64,000 bases of DNA, from contig QGON01000070.1 in assembly GCA_003660235.1 (NCBI GenBank), positions 1 to 64,000 of the forward strand, written 5' to 3'. Position numbers and translations under genes: made by a program. Shown in pieces: positions 16,418 through 25,121 of this stretch. The notes below the pieces were generated by a model. It had not been told where the DNA came from. It searched no databases and saw only the letters and a list, made by a program, of their open reading frames with translations. The stretch is from a bacterium endosymbiont of Escarpia laminata. GTDB taxonomy: Bacteria; Pseudomonadota; Gammaproteobacteria; Chromatiales; Chromatiaceae. The number at the start of each line of letters is the position of its first letter. The stretch's first letter is position 1.

Positions 16418-18586
16418 ATGATGAAAAAAATCAACATCACAATCAAAGGGCTTTTAGTTGTCTGGGTGCTTATTGCTGTAACAACTGTTTTGATTCTGGT
16501 TCTTACCTCTTTGGACTCCTACCAAAGCGTTTCTAAAAACCAGCAGATAGTAACCGATAAAGCCAAACCACTTCAGGTGGCCAACAACGAGATTAAAAGT
16601 GCCGTTACAGGTGTTATTGGGCGTCAGTTAAGGGTTATCAGCACCGATTCCTCAGAGAAGTTGGCGGGCCTGAAGGATCGTGATGCGTTGGAATCGAGGT
16701 TCACTTCTGCAATGCGCAACGCACGGCAGGCTGCAGGGGACGATAGCAGTGTAATAGAGCCTCTCACTGCACTTGAAGAAGCGTATAAAGTTTTTCTAAG
16801 CGCAGACACCGTTCTATTTGAAAAAAAGAGAACCCTCCTGCAAATCAATAACGAACAGAAAGACTACGCTGAAAAGATGGATTCTTCGATTCAGAATATC
16901 CAAAAGGTTGCCGAAGGCATCGCGGGAAAGATTAACTTCTCCAATAAACGGGCCAAACGGCGTATTCGCAAACTCTACAAAAAGATACAGGATTTACAGG
17001 ATATAGAGGACGTGGAAGAGTCGGAAGCGAAAATTGCATTCCAGTTTCGTGACCAGGTTGGCGAGCAACTATTGAGTCGTTCAGCCGACCTGCAGCAGGT
17101 GAGCGCAGGCATCCGAACCGGAGTCGCCGTTATGGGTAGCTTGGGGCGGCAATTTATGTTGGAGAGCAGTCCCGACATCCTGACCAGCATCAAAGAGAAT
17201 CAACTTACCCAGTTAATCCAGTCAACCAAAGCATCCATTTCCAAGATTGATGAAGGATCAAGAGATGACCCGGAACTCAATACTCAGATAAAGCGTTTGA
17301 ACAGTGATTTCCAACAATTGGTCAATACCCTCATCAACGAAGAAAACTCTATTCTTACGTCACGTAAAAAGGGCCTGAAGGTTACCGCCGAGATGCAGTC
17401 CGCAAGCACTGACGTGCAATCTGCGACAGCGTCAATGGAACAGGCCATCAATGTGGTGGTTCAAGCTGTAGACAAGATTCAGGCAGGTGTTGACGAACAG
17501 GGACATCGGGTAATCAGTGATAGCCGCACCATCTTATTGATAACGGCATCAGTGGCTCTGGTTGTTATAATTTTTATCAGCTTTATTGTCCTGCGCCGGG
17601 TCAATCGTCCGCTGGCAATGGCCACGAAAGCCATGCGTGATTTTGCTCAGGGCAACATTTCAAATCGCATGAATTACAAAGGTAGAGATGAGTTTGCCGC
17701 ATTGGCCCATGACTTTAATGCACTGGCAGAAAACATTTGCGGCCTCATCGAGGATATACATAGATCGAGTAACGAACTCTCATCCGGCGCTGAAAATCTT
17801 TCGTCCATCTCGACCCAGACCAATCTCGGGATAGAGAGGCAGCAGAGTGAAACCACACAGGTGGCCACTGCCATGAATGAGATGGCAGCAACAGCACAGG
17901 AAATGGCGAAAAATGCCAACCATGCAGAACAGGCGGCTCAACAGGCCAATGCTGAGGCAGTCAAAGGGCATGTCGTTGTCAGCGAGGCCGTCAGCGCTAC
18001 AAACGACCTCGCGAGTGAGGTGCAAAATGTATCAACTGCCATCCATAAACTGGAAGATGAGAGTGACTCAATCAGTACTGTGTTGGATGTCATTCGCAGC
18101 ATCGCGGAACAGACTAATCTATTGGCGCTAAATGCCGCTATTGAAGCGGCTCGAGCAGGCGAACAGGGACGTGGATTTGCCGTTGTTGCTGATGAGGTGC
18201 GCACCTTGGCAGGACGAACACAGGACTCAACCCAAGAGATTCAGCAAATCATTGAACGGGTCCAACAAGGCGCTAAAGCGGCTGTCGATGCCATGGAGAA
18301 AGGCAGGGAAAAGGCTACTAATAGTGTGGAAAAAGTTGAAAAAGCAGGAGAAACACTGGGTGAAATTATCCAGGCGGTGGGACAGATCAAAGAGATGAAC
18401 GTCCAGATTGCCACTGCCGTGGAACAACAGGGTGCTGTCGTGGAAGAGATCAACCAGAACGTGGTCTCCATCAATGCACTCGCTTCTCAAACAGCAGATG
18501 GGGCAAAACTCACGGCTACAGCCAGTATGGAGCAAGCTGGCCTGGCGGCTAATTTAAAGAAAATGGCAGCCAAATTTTCCACGTAA
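16418..18586 (+). CDS. Methyl-accepting chemotaxis protein
   Basis: This 722-aa transmembrane chemoreceptor has TM1 at about 9-30, a long all-helical periplasmic domain of about 335 residues (unusually large, HBM/4-helix type by appearance), and TM2 at about 368-392 ([20 protein letters not shown]). A HAMP domain follows ([20 protein letters not shown]), then the signalling hairpin with the near-invariant tip [20 protein letters not shown] and [13 protein letters not shown]. There is no CheR-docking pentapeptide at the C-terminus (ends AAKFST). Tandem ATGs at 16418 and 16421 make the start ambiguous by one residue. It follows the binding protein by 73 bases and ends before a bidirectional terminator. 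It probably senses the ligand-bound partner protein. Confidence 0.93.
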   Translation: MMKKINITIKGLLVVWVLIAVTTVLILVLTSLDSYQSVSKNQQIVTDKAKPLQVANNEIKSAVTGVIGRQLRVISTDSSEKLAGLKDRDALESRFTSAMRNARQAAGDDSSVIEPLTALEEAYKVFLSADTVLFEKKRTLLQINNEQKDYAEKMDSSIQNIQKVAEGIAGKINFSNKRAKRRIRKLYKKIQDLQDIEDVEESEAKIAFQFRDQVGEQLLSRSADLQQVSAGIRTGVAVMGSLGRQFMLESSPDILTSIKENQLTQLIQSTKASISKIDEGSRDDPELNTQIKRLNSDFQQLVNTLINEENSILTSRKKGLKVTAEMQSASTDVQSATASMEQAINVVVQAVDKIQAGVDEQGHRVISDSRTILLITASVALVVIIFISFIVLRRVNRPLAMATKAMRDFAQGNISNRMNYKGRDEFAALAHDFNALAENICGLIEDIHRSSNELSSGAENLSSISTQTNLGIERQQSETTQVATAMNEMAATAQEMAKNANHAEQAAQQANAEAVKGHVVVSEAVSATNDLASEVQNVSTAIHKLEDESDSISTVLDVIRSIAEQTNLLALNAAIEAARAGEQGRGFAVVADEVRTLAGRTQDSTQEIQQIIERVQQGAKAAVDAMEKGREKATNSVEKVEKAGETLGEIIQAVGQIKEMNVQIATAVEQQGAVVEEINQNVVSINALASQTADGAKLTATASMEQAGLAANLKKMAAKFST

Positions 18587-18666
18587 CATCCGCTTAAAAC
18601 GGTTAATCCCGACAGCCTCCTGACTGGAAACAATGACCCGCTGAAATACGGTCGATCATAAAAAAA

Positions 18667-18695
18667 CCACCCCGGCTGACAGCGGGGTGGTTTTT
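18667..18695. terminator. Bidirectional intrinsic terminator
   Basis: CCACCCCG and CGGGGTGG pair around GCTGACAG, with AAAAAA before and TTTTT after. It serves the plus-strand chemoreceptor and the minus-strand rpsP-rimM-trmD-rplS operon. Confidence 0.9.
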
Positions 18696-18724
18696 CAACG
18701 CACGGAAAAAGATAGAGGTCAGAT

Positions 18725-19069
18725 CTAGATCTTTTCCTTGATACGGGCAGCCCTACCGGTAAGACCACGCAGATAGTAGAGTTTGGCCCGCCGCACGTCA
18801 CCACGACGGGTAACCTTGATCTCGGCAACCAGCGGGCTGTAGGTCTGGAATACTCGTTCCACACCTTCGCCATGGGAGATCTTGCGTACGGTAAAGGCGG
18901 AGTCGAGACCGCGATTACGCTTGGCGATCACCACGCCTTCGAAGGCCTGCAGACGCTCACGTTCGCCCTCTTTGATCTTCACCTGCACGACCACGGTATC
19001 TCCGGGGCCAAAATCCGGTATCTCACGACCCATCTGCTCAGCGTTGAGTTCCGCGATGATATTACTCAT
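18725..19069 (-). CDS. rplS: 50S ribosomal protein bL19
   Basis: This 114-aa protein is full length for bL19, which sits at the 30S-50S interface. Conserved segments include [54 protein letters not shown] and [18 protein letters not shown]. It is the last gene of the rpsP-rimM-trmD-rplS operon, three bases after trmD, and ends just before the bidirectional terminator. Confidence 0.98.
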   Translation of the reverse strand: MSNIIAELNAEQMGREIPDFGPGDTVVVQVKIKEGERERLQAFEGVVIAKRNRGLDSAFTVRKISHGEGVERVFQTYSPLVAEIKVTRRGDVRRAKLYYLRGLTGRAARIKEKI

Positions 19070-19072
19070 GGT

Positions 19073-19834
19073 CTATTGCTCCTGTTCTTGCTCGGCATCT
19101 CCCGACGCGAGACCTATTTCATCTAAAATTGTCTGTTCTTCTGCCGTCATCTGACGGCCTTTCAGCAGATCGGGACGGCGTTCCCGGGTTCGCTTCAGCG
19201 CCTGTTCAAGCCGCCAGTGGCGAATCGCCTCATGGTTGCCGCCCTGTAAAACCGGGGGGACACCCACGCCGTCTATCTGCTCAGGACGGGTATAGTGTGG
19301 ACAATCCAGCAACCCATCCATAAAAGAATCCTGTTCTGCCGAGTCCGCAGCGCCCAGTACCCCAGGCAGCAGGCGGATCACCGCGTCCATCAAAACCATC
19401 GCCGCCAGCTCACCGCCGCTCAGCACATAGTCTCCGATGGACCACTCCTCATCCACGTAGCGATCAATCACCCGCTCATCGATACCTTCGTAACGGCCGG
19501 CGATGAGGATAAGCCGTTGGCCGCTAGTCGCCAGGCTGCGTGCCGCATCCTGGTCAAATCTTTTGCCCTGGGGACTCAGGTAGATCACCTTTGCCCCAGG
19601 CGACGCCTTCCGGGCATCTTCGACAGCCGCCTGCAGCGGTGCGTATTTCATCACCATGCCGGGACCACCGCCGTAGGGCCGGTCGTCCACCGTGCGGTGT
19701 ACATCCGTGGTGTAGTCCCGTGGATTCCAGAGCTTCAGCTCAGCCAGCCCCCGTTCCAGGGCCCGTCCTACAACCCCCTGCGCTTTCAGGGCATCGAACA
19801 TCGGCGGCATCAGACTGATAACGTCGAAACGCAT
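19073..19834 (-). CDS. trmD: tRNA (guanine37-N1)-methyltransferase
   Basis: This 253-aa SPOUT-family enzyme methylates G37 of tRNAs with a G at position 36, preventing +1 frameshifting. The trefoil-knot AdoMet site is clear ([40 protein letters not shown]). The N-terminal [20 protein letters not shown] and [18 protein letters not shown] are also typical. It lies third in the conserved rpsP-rimM-trmD-rplS operon, 10 bases after rimM. Confidence 0.98.
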   Translation of the reverse strand: MRFDVISLMPPMFDALKAQGVVGRALERGLAELKLWNPRDYTTDVHRTVDDRPYGGGPGMVMKYAPLQAAVEDARKASPGAKVIYLSPQGKRFDQDAARSLATSGQRLILIAGRYEGIDERVIDRYVDEEWSIGDYVLSGGELAAMVLMDAVIRLLPGVLGAADSAEQDSFMDGLLDCPHYTRPEQIDGVGVPPVLQGGNHEAIRHWRLEQALKRTRERRPDLLKGRQMTAEEQTILDEIGLASGDAEQEQEQ

Positions 19835-19844
19835 CCGGTCCAGC

Positions 19845-20348
19845 CTAGAAATCCGGGTCCCAGTCCACGACCATCAGGCCGTCTTCCAGATCCACACTGC
19901 GGATCGCCTCACCCCAGGTATAGGGAATCAGGCGTTCACGGTCACCCTTGACCACTACTACATCATTGGCACCGGTCTCGAACAGGTGAGACACCTTGCC
20001 CAGTCCAACGCCTTCGACGGTCTCAACCCGCAAACCCTGCAGATCGGACCAGTAAAACTCATTTTTTGCCAGCTTCGGCAACTGATCGCGGCGGATAGCG
20101 ATATCGCACTCCATCAACTCCGCTGCCTGATCACGGTCGTCGCAACCCTCTATAGACGCTACGACACCTTTGCCCTGCCGATGTCCTTCCAGGACCTTTC
20201 TCTCTTCCCAGCCGGTTTTACGCTGCAGATACCAGGGGGAGTACTTGAGTATCCCTTCCCGTGGCATGGTGTGAGAGTAGACTTTGAACCAGCCCCTAAC
20301 CCCGAAAAACCCGGAGATCCTGCCCATAGTCACCATCTCTTCGGACAT
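19845..20348 (-). CDS. rimM: Ribosome maturation factor RimM
   Basis: This 167-aa protein helps assemble the 30S head by binding uS19. An N-terminal RimM barrel ([20 protein letters not shown]) is followed by the PRC-like barrel ([20 protein letters not shown]) and the [20 protein letters not shown] tail. It is second in the operon, 43 bases after rpsP. Confidence 0.96.
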   Translation of the reverse strand: MSEEMVTMGRISGFFGVRGWFKVYSHTMPREGILKYSPWYLQRKTGWEERKVLEGHRQGKGVVASIEGCDDRDQAAELMECDIAIRRDQLPKLAKNEFYWSDLQGLRVETVEGVGLGKVSHLFETGANDVVVVKGDRERLIPYTWGEAIRSVDLEDGLMVVDWDPDF

Positions 20349-20391
20349 TTGGAATCTCAGTCCGTGGTGATTAGCGGACAGTCAGCCGGGA

Positions 20392-20643
20392 TCAGGCTGC
20401 CTGCTTGGCGGCTTCCTTCAGCAGAGAGACGACACGGTCGCTAGTCTGGGCGCCTTTGGAGACCCAGTGATCGATGCGATCACGCTCAACACGCAGACGC
20501 TCTTCGCCGCCGGTGGCACCGGGATTGAAGAAGCCGAGACGCTCAATGTAGCGACCGTCACGGGCATTACGGCTGTCAGTCACCACGATGTGGTAAAAAG
20601 GCCGTTTCTTGGCGCCGGTTCTGGAAAGACGAATGGTTACCAT
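20392..20643 (-). CDS. rpsP: 30S ribosomal protein bS16
   Basis: At 83 aa it is a normal-length bS16, with [40 protein letters not shown] and [17 protein letters not shown]. It is the first gene of the operon, with a plausible sigma-70 promoter at 20701-20728. Confidence 0.98.
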   Translation of the reverse strand: MVTIRLSRTGAKKRPFYHIVVTDSRNARDGRYIERLGFFNPGATGGEERLRVERDRIDHWVSKGAQTSDRVVSLLKEAAKQAA

Positions 20644-20700
20644 GCTTGTACCCTTGAAAATTCTTTAAGCACCGGCAAACCCACCGGCGGGAAACGCGCA

Positions 20701-20728
20701 ATTATAACTGAATAATTCAGAAAGTGAA
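20701..20728 (-). promoter_or_regulatory. Sigma-70 promoter for rpsP operon
   Basis: Minus strand: -35 TTCACT, 16 bases, -10 TATAAT, about 60 bases before the rpsP ATG. The -10 is a consensus match; the -35 is weak. Confidence 0.5.
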
Positions 20729-20738
20729 GCTTGGATTG

Positions 20739-20769
20739 AGGTTAAAGGTTAAAGGTTAAAGGTTAAAGG
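20739..20769. repeat. Tandem heptamer AGGTTAA, 4 copies
   Basis: Four perfect head-to-tail AGGTTAA units plus a partial AGG. A reversed, related pair (AGGTCAA on the minus strand) occurs at 20990-21003. Related arrays flank the ffh end. Confidence 0.9.
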
Positions 20770-20850
20770 AATAAAAAGTCCGGAATTTCATCCGAAATCC
20801 GCCCATGCCGACACATTTGGGGGCTCCGTTGTCACCTTAAATAGATGCAG

Positions 20851-20876
20851 GCCTGATCAAACGCAGCGGATCAGGC
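20851..20876. repeat. REP-like palindrome
   Basis: GCCTGATC and GATCAGGC flank AAACGCAGCG. A divergent relative (GATCAGGCGCAGCGGATCC) occurs near 56257, before tRNA-Arg. Both are preceded by TAGATGYAG. Confidence 0.55.
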
Positions 20877-20905
20877 ATACAGGGTTCTAGAGAACATAAA
20901 GGGTT

Positions 20906-20931
20906 GCCGGTTCCGCTGCGCTTGAACCGGC
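20906..20931. repeat. Dispersed palindrome GCCGGTTC...GAACCGGC
   Basis: An eight-bp stem with the loop CGCTGCGCTT. A second copy of the same palindrome, followed by the same CTAC, lies at 46344-46369 between flgF and flgG. Confidence 0.7.
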
Positions 20932-21013
20932 CTACAAATTTCCCATCATAGCAACGACGAGGTTTGACCTATCCGGTGGCACGGCCACCTTTGACCTTTG
21001 ACCTATTTTTCAA

Positions 21014-21463
21014 TCACCTGCACTGGCAATAGATATATCTTCGCCCCCGCCGGCGCACCATGCGAACCGAGCAGCGGCCCGGACAGCGTCCCCGGATACA
21101 GAAAAACTTTGGCGTCCAGCGCCCTCCGCCCGTCATAAACAAACGGCAGGGGGAACCACGACGGTCAAACCGGACCCAGATCTCAATACCGCTTTCGGTC
21201 CACATATAGCTAAACTCAGCATTTGCTTTGCGACGCCGTTTGCCTGCCACCGTGGGTTCGAGCATCACTCCACCCTTTTCCAGTCGGTGCACTGCCAGAA
21301 ACCCCCCCTTCTTCGGTAGTTTCCGGCCCTTTGGAATTTCCTTACGAACCGACCGCCACTGCTCCCTGGTAAGGTGAATTAACTGCGGAGCAGGGTGAAA
21401 TTCAGAAATATTGACAACAGATGGTGCGAGTTCCCGGCACCGATTCGATATTGAATCAGCCAT
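21014..21463 (-). CDS. Basic protein of unknown function with C-terminal Cys cluster
   Basis: This 149-aa protein is not recognised. It is rich in Arg/Lys and ends with a cysteine-containing basic tail (FFCIRGRCPGRC then YIYCQCR), which could bind metal or nucleic acid. Earlier segments include LIHLTREQWRSVRKEIPKGR, a helix-prone basic stretch. No signal peptide or membrane span. It lies between two heptamer-repeat regions, with gene-free DNA on both sides (20644-21013 and 21464-21809), so no neighbour suggests a role. The ATG at 21463 has a purine-rich GGAGGAG upstream, supporting translation. Confidence 0.55.
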   Translation of the reverse strand: MADSISNRCRELAPSVVNISEFHPAPQLIHLTREQWRSVRKEIPKGRKLPKKGGFLAVHRLEKGGVMLEPTVAGKRRRKANAEFSYMWTESGIEIWVRFDRRGSPCRLFMTGGGRWTPKFFCIRGRCPGRCSVRMVRRRGRRYIYCQCR

Positions 21464-21641
21464 CTCTCCTCCTCCAGAGGCACCGCGATGGCTAGCGTCC
21501 GAGGCACCCCCGCAAATAGTCGGCGAATAACCTACTGCCGTTGTATGAATAACTATAGACCGGGATCAACGACGTCCGACCAATAATATCCAATTACATC
21601 TTTGTGGTTTATCGCATTCCCATGCCTGCAAGGGAATGAAT

Positions 21642-21693
21642 CAGGTGACAGGTGACAGGTGACAGGTGACAGGTGACAGGTGACAGGTGACAG
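21642..21693. repeat. Tandem heptamer CAGGTGA, 7 copies
   Basis: Seven perfect head-to-tail CAGGTGA units plus CAG lie in the 346-bp gene-free gap between the basic protein and ffh. The period and AGGT core match the AGGTTAA array upstream. Confidence 0.95.
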
Positions 21694-21780
21694 CAGGATT
21701 ATTGCGGGAGCATAATTAGGGCCAAGTAGAAATTATCATATTTTTCACTCCTCCCCTGCTGGGAGGGAAATCAAAACGAT

Positions 21781-21811
21781 CCTGATACCTGTCACCTGGA
21801 ACCTGTTACCT
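21781..21811 (-). repeat. Degenerate heptamers AGGTNNN touching the ffh stop
   Basis: On the minus strand the bases after the ffh stop read AGGTAAC AGGTTCC AGGTGAC AGGTATC AGG. That is four AGGTNNC units at exact period seven with varying inner bases, the first overlapping the ffh stop codon. This shows the array family diverges in the last three bases while AGGT is kept. Confidence 0.8.
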
Positions 21812-23204
21812 AAAAAGGAAACCCGCCTCCGCCACCGCCCGGCATCCCGCCCCCTGGCATTCCGGGAAACTTGCCGCCGAGGCTCCGCAGCATTTTCTTC
21901 ATGCCGCCACCCTTCATTTTTTTCATCATCTTCTGCATCTGGGCAAACTGCTTCAGCAGCTTGTTCACTTCCTGCACCTGGGTACCGGAACCGGCAGCAA
22001 TTCGCCGCTTGCGGGATCCCTTGAGGATCGCCGGAAAACGCCGCTCATGGGGTGTCATTGAATTGATGATGGCAATGAGGCGGCCGATTTCTTTGTCGTT
22101 CACCTGATTTTTCACATGATCCGGTAGCTGGCCCACTCCCGGCAGCTTGTCCAGCAGGCCGCTCATGCCGCCCATCTGGTTCATCTGGTTCATCTGCTCC
22201 TTGAAGTCCTCAAGATCGAAACCTTTGCCTTTCTTCAGCTTGGCGGCCAACTTGGCGGCCTTGTCCTGGTCGATCTTACGGGTAACCTCCTCCACCAGAC
22301 TGAGCACATCCCCCATACCGAGGATGCGGGAGGCGATGCGGTCGGGATGAAATGGCTCCAGGGCGTCGGTCTTCTCTCCCATACCGATAAACTTGATCGG
22401 CTTGCCGGTGATCTGGCGAATGGAGAGTGCGGCGCCACCTCTGGCGTCACCATCCGCCTTGGTCAGGATCACACCGGTCAGCGGCAGAGCCTCGTTGAAG
22501 GCCTTCGCTGTATTGGCGGCGTCCTGACCGGTCATGCTGTCGACCACAAACAGGGTCTCGACAGGGCTCAGGGTCGCGTGGAGCGCCTTGATCTCCCCCA
22601 TCATCATCTCATCGACATGCAATCGGCCCGCAGTATCGACGATCAGCACATCGGCAAAGGCCTGCCTGGCCCGTGTCAGCGCATCCTTCGCTATGTCGAC
22701 CGGCTTCTGCTCTGGAGAACTGGGAATAAACTCCGCCTCAACCTCTCGGGAGAGGGTCTGCAACTGCTCGATAGCGGCCGGACGATAGACGTCGCAACTC
22801 ACCACCATGACCTTCTTCTTGCCATTCAACTGCAACCAGCGCGAAAGCTTGGCGACGCTGGTGGTCTTACCCGAGCCCTGCAGGCCCGCCATCAGGATGA
22901 CAGCGGGCGGCTGTGCTGACAGATCGAGGCTCTCGTTGGCCTCGCCCATCACCTGGACCAGTTCTTCGTTGACGATCTTGATCAGCGCCTGACCGGGGGT
23001 GAGACTCTTCATCACCGCCTCACCGGTCGCCTTCGCCTTCACCTGCTCGACAAAAGCCCGCACCACCGGCAGTGCAACATCGGCCTCAAGCAGCGCCATG
23101 CGCACTTCGCGCATGGTGTCCTTGATGTTCTCTTCGGTGAGCCGCCCCTGCCCCCGCAGATTGGTCAGTACACGGCCAAGGCGTTCTGTCAGGTTATCAA
23201 ACAT
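21810..23204 (-). CDS. ffh: Signal recognition particle protein Ffh
   Basis: This 464-aa SRP54 GTPase binds 4.5S RNA and delivers nascent inner-membrane proteins to FtsY. The N domain is followed by the G domain with P-loop GLQGSGKTTSVAKLSRWL, VVSCDVYRPAAIEQL, DTAGRLHVDEMMM and TKADGDARGGAAL. The methionine-rich M domain (QMNQMNQMGGMSGLLDKLPG, SGTQVQEVNKLLKQFAQMQK) ends in a Gly/Met-rich tail. Length and order are normal. It is divergent from the ypjD-type gene, which is a common gammaproteobacterial arrangement. Confidence 0.98.
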   Translation of the reverse strand: MFDNLTERLGRVLTNLRGQGRLTEENIKDTMREVRMALLEADVALPVVRAFVEQVKAKATGEAVMKSLTPGQALIKIVNEELVQVMGEANESLDLSAQPPAVILMAGLQGSGKTTSVAKLSRWLQLNGKKKVMVVSCDVYRPAAIEQLQTLSREVEAEFIPSSPEQKPVDIAKDALTRARQAFADVLIVDTAGRLHVDEMMMGEIKALHATLSPVETLFVVDSMTGQDAANTAKAFNEALPLTGVILTKADGDARGGAALSIRQITGKPIKFIGMGEKTDALEPFHPDRIASRILGMGDVLSLVEEVTRKIDQDKAAKLAAKLKKGKGFDLEDFKEQMNQMNQMGGMSGLLDKLPGVGQLPDHVKNQVNDKEIGRLIAIINSMTPHERRFPAILKGSRKRRIAAGSGTQVQEVNKLLKQFAQMQKMMKKMKGGGMKKMLRSLGGKFPGMPGGGMPGGGGGGFPF

Positions 23205-23429
23205 GCTTTTCGGCGGATCGCCCGCTCCAGATTGATTGAATCGAATTGATCATTATATATCAGCCAACACTTTGTTGCGCCGATGCATTGAATTTGCCCT
23301 GCGCCATGAGCCAAAATCAATTCAAAAGCCGTGGCAAGTATGCGATTATCGCTGCTGTTTCAATAAACAACCCCGCCGCATGCCGGTGAGGTATTAAACC
23401 CAAAGAGATTAAAGTGCAGGGTTGGAATC

Positions 23430-24227
23430 TTGTTTGAGTTGTTAGCCATTGCCGCCTATCTGGGAGCCGGCCTCTGTTTTGCGCTGCGGCTGTTTCGCGG
23501 CGAAACCGGCAAACATTTGCCGCGGCCGCTCGGCCTGCTGCTGGGATTCATCGGCACTACACTGCACGGCGCACTCCTCTACCAGAGCATCGCAACCGAC
23601 ACCGGCATCAACCTGGGTGTCTTCAGCGCCACCTCACTGATCGCCTGGACCATTGTCCTGCTATTGCTAATCTCCAGCTTGAGTAAGCCGGTGGAAAACC
23701 TTGGCATCCTGCTGCTGCCGCTGGCAGCGCTGTCAATCCTGTTGGAATCCCGTTTTAGTTCGGTACGGTTATTGAGCGAAACAGCCTCCCAAGGCCTTAC
23801 GCTCCATGTTTTGGTCTCTATCCTTGCCTACAGCCTGTTCACTCTGGCCAGCGTGCAGGCGCTGCTGCTGGCTATTCAGGATCACCACCTGCACCATCGC
23901 CATCCCGGCGGTTTCATTCGCGCCCTGCCTCCCCTGCAGACGATGGAGAGTCTGTTGTTCGAGATGATCAGCGTAGGTTTTGTCCTGCTGACGCTGGCCC
24001 TGATCTCGGGTTTTATATTCCTGGAGGATATGTTCGCCCAGCATCTGGTGCATAAATCGATCCTATCCATTGTGGCCTGGATCGTCTTCGGCACGTTGAT
24101 CTGGGGACGTTTTCGATTTGGCTGGCGCGGTCAGAAGGCAATCATCTGGACGCTGAGCGGGTTCGTGGTATTGATGCTGGCCTATTTCGGCAGCAAGGTG
24201 GTGATCGAGCTGATTCTTGCGGCTTGA
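23430..24227 (+). CDS. CcsA/YpjD-family integral membrane protein
   Basis: This 265-aa protein has about eight hydrophobic helices and the cytochrome c assembly (CcsA/HemX-like, YpjD) arrangement. It has conserved-type histidines: the LHGALLYQSI region near 50, LTLHVLVSILAYSLFTLASV near 130 and HLVHKSILSIVAWIVFG near 205. Such residues coordinate haem in CcsA/CcmC relatives; for YpjD itself the biochemical role is not settled. The start is taken as TTG at 23430 because no ATG fits the N-terminal helix; a slightly different start is possible. It is divergent from ffh, matching the usual ffh-ypjD neighbourhood. Confidence 0.85.
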   Translation: MFELLAIAAYLGAGLCFALRLFRGETGKHLPRPLGLLLGFIGTTLHGALLYQSIATDTGINLGVFSATSLIAWTIVLLLLISSLSKPVENLGILLLPLAALSILLESRFSSVRLLSETASQGLTLHVLVSILAYSLFTLASVQALLLAIQDHHLHHRHPGGFIRALPPLQTMESLLFEMISVGFVLLTLALISGFIFLEDMFAQHLVHKSILSIVAWIVFGTLIWGRFRFGWRGQKAIIWTLSGFVVLMLAYFGSKVVIELILAA

Positions 24228-24267
24228 ACATCCGGACGGCGATCAAATCATCCGCAACAGGATGCAA

Positions 24268-24576
24268 TCAACCTTGCCGATAGGCCCTGCTGGCAACCCG
24301 GCCTTTTTTGAACTTTGCCAACTGCTCCACTAAACGGGGACGTTCCTGATTGGCCAACTGCGTTATCTGCTGGTCGATTTCCTGGATCTCTTTGATCAAC
24401 GATATCTGATTTTCCGCGCCCTGAGGTGAGAGGGTACCAAGACTCTCTCTGAGCAGTTCAGCACGCCCGGCTTCCAGATTCCGGGCTTCCTCCCACTCAC
24501 CGGCACGGGCAGACTCAAGCAGACCCCGGCTCAGCACCAGCGCTGCCTTGAGTTTCTGTTCAGGGTTACCTGTCAT
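24268..24576 (-). CDS. fliT: FliT-like flagellar export chaperone
   Basis: This 102-aa, highly helical and charged protein sits directly after fliS, the usual place of FliT. FliT chaperones FliD and in enterics also restrains FlhDC. Sequence conservation in FliT is low; segments such as ALVLSRGLLESARAGEWEEA and LIKEIQEIDQQITQLANQER fit its three-helix pattern. It is the last gene of the fliD-fliS-fliT unit, ten bases after fliS. The call rests mostly on position and helical character. Confidence 0.7.
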   Translation of the reverse strand: MTGNPEQKLKAALVLSRGLLESARAGEWEEARNLEAGRAELLRESLGTLSPQGAENQISLIKEIQEIDQQITQLANQERPRLVEQLAKFKKGRVASRAYRQG

Positions 24577-24586
24577 CGGTAGAATG

Positions 24587-25021
24587 CTAGGCAGCGGAAT
24601 CTGCTTTATCAGAGAATTGGGGCATCCTTTTCACATCTTCCGGGATCACATCCCAGGCGGACTTGATCTCCAGCAACAACCCACTGACCTCATCAAGGAT
24701 CGCCTGATCATTGATTAGGTTGGATTCTGTCAGACGGCGCACCATATATTCATACAGGTTATCGAGGTTGGCGGCTATCTCACCACCCGCCTTTAGATCC
24801 AGACTGCCTCGCAGTCCGTTGATGATGGATATCGCCCAAGTGATGTGCCTGCCTTTGGGTTCGGGTTCGCCACGATCCATATGACCCTTGGCGATGGCTA
24901 TCTTATCCAGCGCGCCTTCCATCAACATCTGCACCAAACGGTGAGGCGTTGCGTAATCCACTTCGGACCCTGTCGCCACGCTACCGTACTGCTGTGCCCC
25001 GCGCCTGTGATTCAAGCTCAT
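24587..25021 (-). CDS. fliS: Flagellin export chaperone FliS
   Basis: I start at ATG 25021 (MSLNHRRGAQQYGSVATGSE), where GAGGA lies upstream; the track's 25111 start adds a 30-residue unlikely lead. The 144-aa product has the FliS core: QQYGSVATGSEVDYATPHRL, MLMEGALDKIAIAKGHMDRG, INGLRGSLDLKAGGEIAANL and LDNLYEYMVRRLTESNLIND. FliS binds the flagellin C-terminus to prevent cytosolic polymerisation and targets it to FlhA. It lies between fliD and fliT. Confidence 0.93.
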   Translation of the reverse strand: MSLNHRRGAQQYGSVATGSEVDYATPHRLVQMLMEGALDKIAIAKGHMDRGEPEPKGRHITWAISIINGLRGSLDLKAGGEIAANLDNLYEYMVRRLTESNLINDQAILDEVSGLLLEIKSAWDVIPEDVKRMPQFSDKADSAA

Positions 25022-25121
25022 TATAAAATCCTCGAACTGTTTTTTGCTTTTGAACAGTATATTTATCGGTAGGATGCATGGATTCTTGATCTGTTTCCGC
25101 CATTCATCCAATAAAAAATCA

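Noticed and set aside
21642-21693. Tandem heptamers as a CRISPR array
   Set aside because: Units are seven bases, head to tail and without spacers; no cas genes in the window.
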